From assembly GCA_950075865.1 (NCBI GenBank), contig CATMVA010000009.1, positions 32,049-96,048 on the forward strand: a stretch of 64,000 nucleotides of DNA, given 5' to 3'. The DNA is from an uncultured Oscillospiraceae bacterium. GTDB lineage: Bacteria > Bacillota > Clostridia > Oscillospirales > Oscillospiraceae. Within the stretch, counting starts at the first letter, position 1; each line of letters opens with the position of its first letter. Both the position numbers and the translations under genes were made by a program. Positions 1 through 9,533 of this stretch are shown in pieces. The notes beneath the pieces are model-generated. The model saw only the letters and a list, made by a program, of their open reading frames with translations, was not told where the DNA came from and made no database searches.

Positions 1-34
1 CATGGGCAGATGCCCTGAAATTTGAAAGGAGTAG

Positions 35-1345
<1,311 letters not shown>

Positions 1346-1361
1346 TTTGCTTGCAATATAG

Positions 1362-1395
1362 AACAGAGGGACGGCTCATGCCGTCCCTCTGTTTT
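1362..1395. terminator. Bidirectional terminator between eno and the nadE operon
   Basis: A 14-bp stem (AACAGAGGGACGGC paired with GCCGTCCCTCTGTT, loop TCAT) is followed by TTTTG. It lies between convergent genes and could stop transcription from both sides. Confidence 0.85.
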
Positions 1396-1437
1396 GCGTA
1401 GGTGGGACCTTGCCCTCAGGCAGAAAGCCCTGTTTAT

Positions 1438-1608
1438 TTACCCGTCCCCCCGTGTCAGATTCTCAGCATAGTCCCGAAGGCTCTCCATGGAGTTGACCCC
1501 TTGAGGCCGGGTGGAGATCTGCTCCTTCACATAGTCGGGCAGGGTGTCAAAATACTGCTTGGCCTTGGGATTGGCCTTCAGCAGGACGTTCAGGTTGGCA
1601 TACTTCAT
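1438..1608 (-). CDS. Small conserved-looking protein of unknown function (56 aa)
   Basis: The protein starts MKYANLNVLL and ends YAENLTRGDG. The chosen ATG has GGGAGGTGA just upstream; a longer frame with 10 more residues has no such site. It is soluble and helical, with no signal peptide, cysteine pair or membrane segment. It lies about 64 bases downstream of nadE on the same strand and before the shared terminator, so it is probably the second gene of that transcript. I recall similar short proteins in other Clostridia, but no function is known to me. Confidence 0.75.
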   Translation of the reverse strand: MKYANLNVLLKANPKAKQYFDTLPDYVKEQISTRPQGVNSMESLRDYAENLTRGDG

Positions 1609-1672
1609 AAAAATCACCTCCCGGACAGCTTTCCCCAAAGTGGAAAAAGTATCCGGGAGGAGATCTATTCTC

Positions 1673-3586
1673 TTACAGGTTTTCCAGCTCCTCCAGCCAC
1701 AGCGTTGCCACGGCGTCGCTGGGCATCCGCCAGTCCCCCCGGGGGGAGAGGGCCACCGAGCCCACCTTGGGCCCGTCGGGGAGGCAGGAGCGCTTGAACT
1801 GCTGGGAGAAGAACCGGCGGTAGAAATTTTTGAGCCATTTCAGGAGCACGTCCCGGTCATAGCGGCCTTCAAAGGCATACTCGGCCAGCCGTAGCACCTT
1901 CCGGGGCCGGAAGCCCCAGCGGATGGCGTAGTAGAGGTAGAAGTCGTGGAGCTCGTAGGGACCCACGATGTCCTCGGTGACCTGGGCGATCTCCCCGTCC
2001 TTGGGGGGGAGCAGCTCGGGGGACACCGGGGTGTCCAAAATGTCCCGGAGGACCTTTCCGGTTTCCCCACCCAGACGGTCAGCCTCATAAGCCACCAGAT
2101 ACCGCACCAGAGTCTTGGGGATGGAGGCATTGACGGCATACATGCTCATGTGGTCCCCGTTGTAGGTACACCAGCCCAAGGCCAGCTCGGAAAGGTCTCC
2201 GGTGCCGATGACCAGACCGTTCACCCGGTTGGCTAGGTCCATGAGCACTTGGGTCCGCTCCCGGGCTTGGCCGTTTTCGTAGGTGACGCTGTGGTCGTCC
2301 ATGCTCTGGCCGATGTCGGTAAAGTGCTGCTCTACCGCCTTGGAGATGTTGACCTCCCGGAAGTCGGCCCCCAGCCCCGCAGCCAGCAGCTCGGCGTTGG
2401 AGCGGGTGCGCTTGGTGGTGCCGAAGCAGGGCATGGTGACCGCCAGAATGCCCTTCCGGTCCAGGCCCAGCATATCGTAGGCCTTGGCCGTGATGAGGAG
2501 GGCCAGCGTAGAGTCCAGGCCCCCGGAGAGGCCGATGACCGCCTTGGGGGAGCCGGTGTGCTCCAGCCGCTTTTTCAGTCCCAGGGCGGCGATGGTAATG
2601 ATCTCCTCGCACCGCTCCGTCCGGTGGGCGGGGTCGGCGGGCACAAATGGGGTGGGGGAGATGGGCCGGGTGAGGGGGGTGTCACAAAAATCAAATTCCA
2701 TAACATCGGTGGTGAACTTGAGACTGTCGGTATTATTTGTGGCCGGAAAAGTATTGATCCTTTGCCGCTCATAGGCCAATCTGTTCACATCAATTTCCGA
2801 GATGGTCAGCCCGGTGGAGAAGCGGCTTTCGGCCAGCAGAACGCCGTTTTCTGCGATCATATTATGTCCGGCAAAGACCAGGTCGGTGGTGGACTCCCCC
2901 TCTCCAGCGTCGGCGTAGACATAGCCGCACACGCACCGGGCGGACTGGCCTGTCACCAGTTGACGGCGGTAGGCGGCTTTGCCTGCCACTTCGTCGCTGG
3001 CGGAGAGATTGAGAATGAGAGTAGCTCCGGCTTCCGCCAGGCGGCGGGAGGGCGGATCGACTGCCCAGAGATCTTCGCAAATCTCTACACCAACGACCAG
3101 ATTGGGCATATTTTCAAAGCAGAACAGAACATCATTGCCGGCACAAACACAGCGGAGAAGGTCATCTGAAGGCCCAATATAGCCGTTTCCCGGCGTAAAC
3201 CAGCGGTTTTCATAGAATTCTCCGTAGTTAGGGATGTTCATTTTGGGAACCAGCCAACGCACTTCACCTCGATAGAGAACGGCGGCGCAGTTATAAAGCT
3301 TGTTCCCGCGAAGGACCGGTATCCCCAGGGCAGTGAGCATGTCCAGGTCACGGGTCTCCTCCAGAATACGCCCCAGGGCCTTTTCCGCCCCCTCCAGGAG
3401 GGTGGGCTGCAAAAAGAGGTCCCCGCAGGTGTAGCCCGTGATACACAGCTCGGGGAGGGCCAGCACCTTCACCCCCTGCCCGGCTGCCTCTTTCATCAGG
3501 GCGATGATCTGCTCGGCGTTATACTCGCAGTCTGCCACCTTGATTTTAGGGGTGCCCGCCGCCACCTTGATGAATCCGTCTCGCAT
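1673..3586 (-). CDS. nadE: Glutamine-dependent NAD+ synthetase
   Basis: Makes NAD+ from deamido-NAD+, ATP and glutamine, the last step of NAD synthesis. The 637-residue protein has two domains. The N-terminal nitrilase-type glutaminase shows its catalytic Glu in LPELCITGYTC (about residue 46), Lys in VPKMNIPNYGE and Cys in VGVEICEDLW. The C-terminal synthetase carries the ATP-binding SGGLDST loop. The start at 3586 is preceded by AAAGGAGGTCGTGTCC at ideal spacing; the frame stays open 17 codons further upstream without a ribosome site. The length suits the two-domain bacterial enzyme. A small unknown gene follows on the same strand. Confidence 0.96.
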   Translation of the reverse strand: MRDGFIKVAAGTPKIKVADCEYNAEQIIALMKEAAGQGVKVLALPELCITGYTCGDLFLQPTLLEGAEKALGRILEETRDLDMLTALGIPVLRGNKLYNCAAVLYRGEVRWLVPKMNIPNYGEFYENRWFTPGNGYIGPSDDLLRCVCAGNDVLFCFENMPNLVVGVEICEDLWAVDPPSRRLAEAGATLILNLSASDEVAGKAAYRRQLVTGQSARCVCGYVYADAGEGESTTDLVFAGHNMIAENGVLLAESRFSTGLTISEIDVNRLAYERQRINTFPATNNTDSLKFTTDVMEFDFCDTPLTRPISPTPFVPADPAHRTERCEEIITIAALGLKKRLEHTGSPKAVIGLSGGLDSTLALLITAKAYDMLGLDRKGILAVTMPCFGTTKRTRSNAELLAAGLGADFREVNISKAVEQHFTDIGQSMDDHSVTYENGQARERTQVLMDLANRVNGLVIGTGDLSELALGWCTYNGDHMSMYAVNASIPKTLVRYLVAYEADRLGGETGKVLRDILDTPVSPELLPPKDGEIAQVTEDIVGPYELHDFYLYYAIRWGFRPRKVLRLAEYAFEGRYDRDVLLKWLKNFYRRFFSQQFKRSCLPDGPKVGSVALSPRGDWRMPSDAVATLWLEELENL

Positions 3587-3608
3587 GGACACGACCTCCT
3601 TTTTCCTT

Positions 3609-3637
3609 ATTTTACCCCTAATCACGCCGAAAGGCAA
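3609..3637 (-). promoter_or_regulatory. Predicted promoter of nadE
   Basis: On the minus strand, TTGCCT (3632-3637) and TAAAAT (3609-3614) are 17 bases apart. The site is about 25 bases upstream of the nadE start. Confidence 0.6.
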
Positions 3638-3682
3638 GGAAAACCAAAAAGAGAGATTTCCGAAGAGACGGAGGGGGAAAGT

Positions 3683-3804
3683 GTGAAAGGGGACCGTGAG
3701 GGTCCTCTTTCACCCAATTCAATCAACTTTTTGAGCTCGCTCAAAAAGGCAACACGCACCCAAAAGCCCCCGGCGGATGCCGGGGGCTTTTGGGTGTGTG
3801 TTGC
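3683..3804. repeat. Array of three hairpins between nadE and a DauR-like gene
   Basis: Hairpin 1 (3683-3713) has a 13-bp stem with one mismatch around GTGAG. Hairpin 2 (3727-3748) is the palindrome CTTTTTGAGC-TC-GCTCAAAAAG. Hairpin 3 (3749-3804) pairs 26 bases on each side with a single G-T pair and a 4-base loop; its core is CCCAAAAGCCCCCGGC. The nadE-to-DauR gap of about 430 bases (3587-4020) holds no credible gene. Apart from the two promoters and this array, 3805-3955 is AT-rich with nothing recognisable. Confidence 0.75.
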
Positions 3805-3960
3805 AGAGAGAAAATAGAGAGGGAGAATTAGGAGGGTGTTGCCTGTTCCTGTGTCCATGGTTAGAATAACAAACAATTACGGCTAAACTTTGACCTGGGT
3901 GTGAATAAATTGTAAATCCCATTTTTTATTTTTTGAGCCCTGCAGAAACTGCCGGACAGC

Positions 3961-3989
3961 TTGATTTTCCATGTCAGGAGTGCTACAAT
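3961..3989 (+). promoter_or_regulatory. Predicted promoter of the DauR-like gene
   Basis: TTGATT (3961-3966) and TACAAT (3984-3989) are separated by 17 bases. Transcription would start near 3996, inside the palindrome that follows. Confidence 0.65.
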
Positions 3990-3991
3990 AG

Positions 3992-4008
3992 CTTTACATT
4001 TTGTAAAG
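3992..4008. promoter_or_regulatory. Palindromic operator candidate over start site and ribosome site
   Basis: CTTTACA-TTT-TGTAAAG is a perfect 7-3-7 inverted repeat. It begins 2 bases after the predicted -10 box and its right arm runs into the AAAGGAGG ribosome site. A DNA-binding regulator is encoded immediately downstream, so autorepression is the simple reading. Confidence 0.55.
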
Positions 4009-4020
4009 GAGGCGTGGGCT

Positions 4021-4662
4021 GTGACACGGGAACAGGCCTTTGAATTTCTGGACCGTACCGCCAGAGGGATTGCCGAGATGTTCGGCCCCGCCTGCGAGAC
4101 CCTGGTGCAGGACATGGAGCGGCCCGACCACCCCATCCTGTCCATCTATAATGGACAGGTTTCCGGCCGGGAGGTAGGCTCCACCCAGGACATCCTGGGC
4201 TCGGACAAGGAGCTGGACACCACCGCCCTCACCACCGACTTTGTGAACCTGTATGCCACCACCCCCTTGGGCCGGCAGATCAAGTCCTCCACCTTCCACA
4301 TGATCGGGGATGGGTACAACCTGGCGTTGGGTATCGACTTTGATTTCACCAGCCTGTCCTTTGCCAACCGGACCCTGGCGGGGCTGATGAGCGCCGACGC
4401 CGATCTCCAGAGCGCCCTGTGGACTGGGGGGCCGGGACAGCTCCAGCAGATCTATGAGGAGTGCCTGTCCGCTCTGGGCAAGAGCACCGACGAGCTGAAC
4501 AAACGCGACCGGATGCGCCTGGTGGCCCTGATGGATCAGAAGAACGCCTTTTCCTTCCGGAAGTCGGTGCCTTTTGTGGCCTCCCGGCTGAAGGTATCCC
4601 GGTATACGGTGTACAAATATTTGGATGAGCTGGCCGCCCAAAAGGCCGGCGAGAAGGAGTGA
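4021..4662 (+). CDS. YheO/DauR-type transcriptional regulator
   Basis: The 213-residue protein has an N-terminal PAS-like YheO domain (about residues 5-115, around ETLVQDMERPDHPILSI) and a C-terminal helix-turn-helix (about 165-205, with ASRLKVSRYTVYKYLDEL). In E. coli, DauR of this family represses D-amino acid catabolism genes. The GTG start at 4021 is chosen because AAAGGAGG lies 8 bases upstream; the upstream TTG that keeps the frame open is part of the -35 box. The stop codon is only 5 bases before the dipeptidase ATG, so the regulator probably controls the peptide or amino acid genes that follow. The effector is unknown. Confidence 0.85.
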   Translation: MTREQAFEFLDRTARGIAEMFGPACETLVQDMERPDHPILSIYNGQVSGREVGSTQDILGSDKELDTTALTTDFVNLYATTPLGRQIKSSTFHMIGDGYNLALGIDFDFTSLSFANRTLAGLMSADADLQSALWTGGPGQLQQIYEECLSALGKSTDELNKRDRMRLVALMDQKNAFSFRKSVPFVASRLKVSRYTVYKYLDELAAQKAGEKE

Positions 4663-4667
4663 CAGGT

Positions 4668-6080
4668 ATGTATCAGGAAAAGATCGACGCCTATTTTTCA
4701 GATCCTGCCGTGAGGAAGGAGCTCATTGCCGCGGTGAGCCGCCTGGTGGGGGTCAAGAGCGTCCGGGAGGAGCCCCAGCCCGGTGCCCCCTTTGGCCCCG
4801 GCCCACGGGCTGCCTTGGACGAGGCGGTGAAGCTCTGTGCCGAGCTGGGCTTTGAGAGCCGGAACTACGACAACTATGTGGGCATCGCCGACCTGAACGA
4901 CAAGCCTACCCAGCTTCACATCCTGGGCCACCTGGATGTGGTGGGGGAGGGCACCGGCTGGAACACCGAACCCTACACCTGCGTGGAGAAGGACGGGATG
5001 CTCTACGGCCGGGGAGTCAGCGACGACAAGGGCCCCGTGGTGGCCGCCCTCTTCGCCATGAAGGCGGTCCGGGACATGGGGATCCCGGTGAGCAAAAATG
5101 TCCGGCTCATCATGGGCACCGACGAGGAGTCGGGTTCGGAGGATATCGCTTACTATTACAGCAAGGAGCCCTTCGCTCCTATGGCCTTTACCCCTGACGC
5201 CGACTTCCCGGTCATCAACATCGAGAAGGGCCACTACCACCCCGATTTCGGCAGCCAGTGGGAGATGGACACTGCCCTTCCCCAGGTCTCGACCATGACG
5301 GGAGGCTTCCGGGTCAACGTGGTGCCCCCCGAGGCCAAGGCCCACATCGCGGGTATGACCGCCGGGGAGATCCGGCCCCTGCTGGCGCCCGTGGAGGCAA
5401 AGTCGGGGGCCAAGTTCACCCTCACCGACGAGAGTGCCGGGGTGACCATCCACTGCCTGGGCAAGAACGCCCACGCCGCCATGCCCGAGGGGGGCATCAA
5501 CGCCATCCAGGCCCTGTTGGAGGTCTTGGCCGCCCTGCCCCTGGCCGACTGCGCAAGCACCCGGGCCATCCGGGCCATGCAGAAGCTCTTTCCCTTCGGG
5601 GACACCCGGGGCAAGGGACTGGGCATCGCCCAGTCCGATCCCGAGAGCGGCGAATTGACCCTGAATCTGGCTTTGATGACTCTGACCGAGACCGGTTTTA
5701 CCGCCAAGTTTGATTCCCGCGTGCCCATCTGCGCCACCAGGGAGAACTGCGCCCGGGTGTGCGAGGAGAGCCTGGCCGCCCACGGCATCCGGGTGACTGG
5801 GGCGGGGGAGATGACGGCCACCCATGTGGTGGAGGCCGACTCCCCTCTGGTCAGGACCCTGCTGGACTGCTACAGCGCAGTCACCGGGGTGGCCGACCCC
5901 AAGCCCATCGCCATCGGCGGGGGAACCTACGTCCATGACATCCCCGGCGGCGTGGCCTTTGGCTGCGACTTCCCTGGTTTTGACCCCAAGATGCACTCGG
6001 CCAACGAGCAGGCCAGCGTGGAAAACCTGCTGAAGTCGGCCAGGATCTTTGCCCTGACCATCGCCGAGCTGTGCAAATAA
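4668..6080 (+). CDS. Sapep/PepV-type M20 dipeptidase
   Basis: A zinc metallopeptidase expected to cleave dipeptides in the cytoplasm. It is 470 residues, typical of the PepV branch. Metal and catalytic motifs are in order: HLDVVGEG (His and Asp), YGRGVSDDKGP (bridging Asp), GTDEESGSED (catalytic Glu and metal ligand), TPDADFPV and, near the C terminus, FDPKMHSANEQ (His ligand). A lid-domain motif NAHAAMPEGG is present. The ATG at 4668 follows GAGAAGGAG by 8 bases; a GTG at 4659 overlapping the previous stop is less likely. It sits between the DauR-like regulator and a lipoprotein and is probably cotranscribed with both. Confidence 0.93.
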   Translation: MYQEKIDAYFSDPAVRKELIAAVSRLVGVKSVREEPQPGAPFGPGPRAALDEAVKLCAELGFESRNYDNYVGIADLNDKPTQLHILGHLDVVGEGTGWNTEPYTCVEKDGMLYGRGVSDDKGPVVAALFAMKAVRDMGIPVSKNVRLIMGTDEESGSEDIAYYYSKEPFAPMAFTPDADFPVINIEKGHYHPDFGSQWEMDTALPQVSTMTGGFRVNVVPPEAKAHIAGMTAGEIRPLLAPVEAKSGAKFTLTDESAGVTIHCLGKNAHAAMPEGGINAIQALLEVLAALPLADCASTRAIRAMQKLFPFGDTRGKGLGIAQSDPESGELTLNLALMTLTETGFTAKFDSRVPICATRENCARVCEESLAAHGIRVTGAGEMTATHVVEADSPLVRTLLDCYSAVTGVADPKPIAIGGGTYVHDIPGGVAFGCDFPGFDPKMHSANEQASVENLLKSARIFALTIAELCK

Positions 6081-6107
6081 AATGCTCTGGGAATGGGAGA
6101 GAGAAAA

Positions 6108-7019
6108 ATGAGAAACACCATGAGAAGGCTCCTGGCCCTGGCTCTGGGACTGTGCCTCTGCCTGACCGGCTGCGGCGGGGGGACGGGGGAGCGGGAGCTG
6201 ACCGCCGATGACGCCAGGCTCTATATGGAGGGCCTGATCAAGGAACACTACTTGGGGGAGTATGACGAGGACTACCTGACCCTGGTGGGGCTCCACGAGC
6301 ACGACGCCGAGAGCGTCTATGAGAACGGCCTGGCGGTGGAGGCCCAGTACTTTATCAGCCTATATGGGATCGAGTACCCCTCGGAGGAGCTCTATAAGGA
6401 GATCCTGGAGATGTACCGGGAGATTTACGGCCAGGCCCGGTTCCAGGTAGTCTCTTCCATTCAGGAGGAGAACGGCGACTTCACGGTGGAGGTCCGGGTG
6501 GAGCCCATCGACATCATCCGCCAAAGTCAGGCCCCCCTGGAGCAGGCCTTGGAGCCCTGGTATGAGAAATACCCCAACGCGGTCCAGTCCACCATGACCA
6601 TGGAGGAGTGGGAAGAGGCCGACCAGGAGTGGGGACGGATCATCGTGGACACGGTCAAGGGCCTGCTTCCCCAGCTGGGACATCTGGAGGCCCAGACCGT
6701 GACCGTGAGCCTGAAGCAGGGGGAGGATGGCTATTACAGCATCTCCAGTGAGGACTTTGGCCGGCTGAATGACCTGATCATCGCATACGGAACCTATGAG
6801 TCGGAGGTCACCCCCGATCCCAGCCCATCCCCGGAGGAGAGCCCCCAGCCCATTGGCACGGAAGTCCCGGAGGAAACCGTTTCCCCGGAGCCTTCCGGTT
6901 CTCCGGATCCCTCGGGCGCCCCGGCGCCCGAGCCGCCCACCACGGCTTCCCCGCTGCCTCTGCCCTCTCCCGCTGAGACGGAGCCTGCGTCGGAGCCCAC
7001 TCCCACATCAGAGGATTGA
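6108..7019 (+). CDS. Secreted lipoprotein with Pro/Ser/Thr-rich tail, unknown function
   Basis: A signal sequence ends in the lipobox LCLTGC, making Cys22 the lipid-anchored residue. A folded region of about 210 residues follows, then a tail of about 70 residues rich in Pro, Ser, Thr and Glu (from about VTPDPSPSP), possibly a wall-spanning spacer. The folded part resembles the lipoprotein at 15864-16601: both contain an EAxYF-(2)-YGI block, a long helix ending in IY, a V-P-(I/L)-D-I-I segment, and end with IS-(2)-F-(2)-L-(2)-LI. The start at 6108 has GGGAGAGAG upstream; an ATG at 6093 is possible. It follows the dipeptidase by 27 bases. Confidence 0.8.
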   Translation: MRNTMRRLLALALGLCLCLTGCGGGTGERELTADDARLYMEGLIKEHYLGEYDEDYLTLVGLHEHDAESVYENGLAVEAQYFISLYGIEYPSEELYKEILEMYREIYGQARFQVVSSIQEENGDFTVEVRVEPIDIIRQSQAPLEQALEPWYEKYPNAVQSTMTMEEWEEADQEWGRIIVDTVKGLLPQLGHLEAQTVTVSLKQGEDGYYSISSEDFGRLNDLIIAYGTYESEVTPDPSPSPEESPQPIGTEVPEETVSPEPSGSPDPSGAPAPEPPTTASPLPLPSPAETEPASEPTPTSED

Positions 7020-7022
7020 GAA

Positions 7023-7052
7023 AACGCCCCGGAGGATGTCCTCCGGGGCGTT
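7023..7052. terminator. Bidirectional terminator
   Basis: AACGCCCCGGAGGA pairs with TCCTCCGGGGCGTT around a 2-base loop, between convergent genes. The T tract is weak on the plus side (TTCCTTATT) and the A tract is short. Confidence 0.7.
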
Positions 7053-7054
7053 CC

Positions 7055-7651
7055 TTATTCCAAGGTCAGCACCGAGATCTCAAAGGCGGTGCGCTCCTCC
7101 TCCCGGGTGCCGTCCACCTTGCGGTATTTCCGGCTCTGGAGCCGGCCGGTGAGGGTTAGTGTGTCCCCCACCCCCAGCTCGCCGCAGGTGTGGGCCAGGG
7201 CCCCCCAGGCGATGCAGGGGAGGTAGTCGGCCCGGCCGTAGCGGCGGTTCACGGCCAGCAGCAGGTCGCAGATGTCCCGGCCCAGGGGGGTGCGGCGAAG
7301 GATAGGAGGTTTACATAATGTTCCAGAGAGCTCCAACTGGTTGACGTGGTCCCCTTGGGTCCGCTCCAGGGTCCGGGCGAAGAAGGTGATGATGAGCCGG
7401 CCGCCCACCCCGGAGCGGTTGTTAAAGGAGCGGACTTCCCCCGCCACCTCATACTCCTCCCCCGGGCATACAGGGCAGAGGTCCAGAAGGGAGGCACACA
7501 CCACCACGTTCAGGGTGTCCGGCGTACCACTGAGGCGTTCCACCTCCAGGGGAAACATGTAGTAGGTCACGCCGTGATTGGCGTGGGAGACCCGGGGCTG
7601 GTCCACCGCCCGGCCCCGGAGAAGACCTTTGTTGAAGCTGATATTGTCCAT
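7055..7651 (-). CDS. Single-stranded DNA-binding-like protein with two OB folds
   Basis: The 198-residue protein reads as two consecutive OB-fold units. The first is about residues 5-95 (NKGLLRGRAVDQPRVSH to IITFFARTLE). The second is about 105-198 and begins LELSGTLCKPPILRRTPLGR, with the SSB/PriB-like strand YLPCIAWG. No acidic SSB tail is present; the C terminus ends EISVLTLE. The ATG at 7651 follows GATGAGGAG by 8 bases. It is transcribed alone, convergent with the lipoprotein. A role in DNA binding is inferred from the fold, and the usual housekeeping ssb must lie elsewhere. Confidence 0.7.
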   Translation of the reverse strand: MDNISFNKGLLRGRAVDQPRVSHANHGVTYYMFPLEVERLSGTPDTLNVVVCASLLDLCPVCPGEEYEVAGEVRSFNNRSGVGGRLIITFFARTLERTQGDHVNQLELSGTLCKPPILRRTPLGRDICDLLLAVNRRYGRADYLPCIAWGALAHTCGELGVGDTLTLTGRLQSRKYRKVDGTREEERTAFEISVLTLE

Positions 7652-7757
7652 GGCTGTCACGCTCCTCATCGGTTATGGCCCTTTGGGACAGGGCTGATAC
7701 CACTATATGAGACGAGCTGTGGGGGTATGACCGATTTTCCGGCGTACCAAAAAGGGA

Positions 7758-7790
7758 CAAAAAATCCCCCGCTCACCGAGCGGGGGATTA
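7758..7790 (-). terminator. Terminator of the CBS-domain gene
   Basis: On the minus strand, ATCCCCCGCTC and GAGCGGGGGAT form an 11-bp stem followed by TTTTTTG. It sits 10 bases past the stop codon at 7800. Confidence 0.85.
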
Positions 7791-7799
7791 TGTATGGGG

Positions 7800-8711
7800 T
7801 CAGTCCTTATTTTCCAAATTTTCATCCTGAAGGGAGGGCTTGGATACCCTGGCCCACTCCACCCGGCGGTCGGAAAGCTCCTCCACCTGAATATGCAGGC
7901 CGTAGGCGTCCACCACGGGGTGGGTGCCGTCGGCTGGGATTACGTCCAGCCGGGCAAAGACCAGGCCGCCCAGGGTCTCAGCCTCCTCGTCCTCGGGAAA
8001 CTCCACCTCCAGGGCCTCGGCCACATCCTCCAGCTCGGCCGAGCCGGCGATCCGCCACAGTCCGTCCCCCAGGGGTACGATCTCCCGCTCCTCCTTGGGG
8101 TCGAACTCGTCATAGATGTCGCCCACCAGTTCCTCGATCAGGTCCTCCATGGTGATGATGCCGGCAGTGCCGCCGTACTCGTCCACCACCACAGCGAAGT
8201 GGACCTTCCGGCTCTGCATGTCCCGGAAGAGCACGTCGGTACGGACGGTCTCGGGGACAAAGTAGGCCTTCCGCAGAAGCTGGCGCAGGGTCTTGGGTTT
8301 GGGGAGCCGGGCATTGATCAGGTAGTCCCGGGTGTTCAGGATGCCGATGATGTCGTCGGTGTCCCTGTCGTAGACAGGGAACCGGGTCAGTCCCGAGGAG
8401 AGGATCACGTCCATGATCTCCTTGTCGCTGTCGTTGATCCAGAACATCTGCACGTCGGTGCGGTGGACCATCACGTCGGCGGCGGTGGAGTTGTTGAACT
8501 CAAAGACGTTCTCGATGAGCTCCCGCTCCTCCTTCTCGATGGCTCCCTTCTCCTCACCCATATCCACCATCTGGCGGATGTCCTCCTCCGAGGAGCGTTT
8601 GCTGAGGCTTCGGAGCTTGAAAAGCAAGTACACAATGACGGCCAGGGCGCAGGCAAAAAGGACCAGGGTCAGGACAAACATAGGTAAGGGTATTGTGGCA
8701 GGGTCGGGCAC
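7800..8711 (-). CDS. TlyC/CorC-like CBS-domain membrane protein lacking DUF21
   Basis: The 303-residue protein begins with one membrane segment (about residues 11-31). It continues with a pair of CBS domains (about 75-195: MVHRTDVQMFWIND, FPVYDRDTDDIIGI, VVVDEYGGTAGIIT) and a C-terminal CorC/HlyC transporter-associated domain (about 205-290, with ETLGGLVFARL). Related proteins usually carry a four-helix DUF21 domain before the CBS pair; here it is replaced by one helix. These proteins are linked to magnesium and cobalt efflux or to regulating such transporters. The ATG follows AAAAAAGGAGG. It is divergent from the serine dehydratase operon. Confidence 0.85.
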   Translation of the reverse strand: MPDPATIPLPMFVLTLVLFACALAVIVYLLFKLRSLSKRSSEEDIRQMVDMGEEKGAIEKEERELIENVFEFNNSTAADVMVHRTDVQMFWINDSDKEIMDVILSSGLTRFPVYDRDTDDIIGILNTRDYLINARLPKPKTLRQLLRKAYFVPETVRTDVLFRDMQSRKVHFAVVVDEYGGTAGIITMEDLIEELVGDIYDEFDPKEEREIVPLGDGLWRIAGSAELEDVAEALEVEFPEDEEAETLGGLVFARLDVIPADGTHPVVDAYGLHIQVEELSDRRVEWARVSKPSLQDENLENKD

Positions 8712-8863
8712 GAAAAATTCCTCCTTTTTTGTTCGCGTGGGGATAGTTAAAAACAGTATAGCACACTATATACGAAAATGCACGAAAAAATGTAAGAAAC
8801 CAGAAAATAGATTTTCAATCCCCTTCGAGTGTGGTACAATAGGAGGCGAAAGGAAGGGGTCAA

Positions 8864-9529
8864 ATGACCATTTTTGATATCATGGGTCCGGTGATGATCG
8901 GGCCATCCTCATCTCACACCGCCGGGGCGGCCCGGCTGGGGCGGGTGGCCCGGCGGCTTCTGGGCTGCCAGCCGGCCCGGGCCCGGATCCTGCTCCACGG
9001 CTCCTTTGCGGCCACAGGAGTGGGCCATGGCACCGACAAGGCCCTGATAGCCGGGCTGCTGGACTTCCGGCCCGATGACGGCCGGCTGCCCAACGCCTTC
9101 TCCCTGGCCCGGGAGGCGGGGATGGCGGTGGAGCTGGGTAAGGTGAACCTGCAGGGGGCCCATCCCAACACCGTCCTTCTGGAGCTTACCGCCCCCGACG
9201 GCCGGACCCTGACGGTCCGGGGGGCCTCCCTGGGGGGCGGCCGGGTGCGGATCGAGGCCATTGACGGCCTGGAGTGCACCTTCTCGGGGGACCTGCCCAC
9301 CCTTATCATCCGCAACGAGGACCGGCCCGGCCAGGTCCACGAGGTCACGGCCGTCCTCTCCCGCCAAGCGGTGAACATCGCCACCATGCAGCTCTACCGG
9401 GACATGCGGGGTGGCCTGGCGGTGATGGTCATCGAGAGTGACCAGGCCATCGGGGATGCGGTGGTGGAGGAGCTACGGGCCCTGGACGGCATCGTCCGGG
9501 TCACTTATCTGACAATGACGGAGGAGTGA
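8864..9529 (+). CDS. sdaAB: L-serine dehydratase, beta subunit
   Basis: With the alpha subunit it converts L-serine to pyruvate and ammonia using an iron-sulfur cluster. The 221-residue protein opens with the family block MGPVMIGPSSSHTAGA. It ends with an ACT domain (about residues 147-221, NEDRPGQVHEVTAVLSRQ), which in this family is associated with serine regulation. The ATG has GAAAGGAAGGGG upstream. The alpha-subunit gene starts 4 bases past the stop codon, so the two are cotranscribed and probably coupled. Splitting the enzyme into two chains is the normal Firmicutes arrangement. Confidence 0.95.
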   Translation: MTIFDIMGPVMIGPSSSHTAGAARLGRVARRLLGCQPARARILLHGSFAATGVGHGTDKALIAGLLDFRPDDGRLPNAFSLAREAGMAVELGKVNLQGAHPNTVLLELTAPDGRTLTVRGASLGGGRVRIEAIDGLECTFSGDLPTLIIRNEDRPGQVHEVTAVLSRQAVNIATMQLYRDMRGGLAVMVIESDQAIGDAVVEELRALDGIVRVTYLTMTEE

Positions 9530-9533
9530 GCGT

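Noticed and set aside
4698..6302. Open frame of 534 codons on the minus strand opposite the dipeptidase
   Set aside because: It mirrors the GC-rich codon pattern of the real gene, is rich in Gly, His and Gln, has no ribosome site and no known motif.
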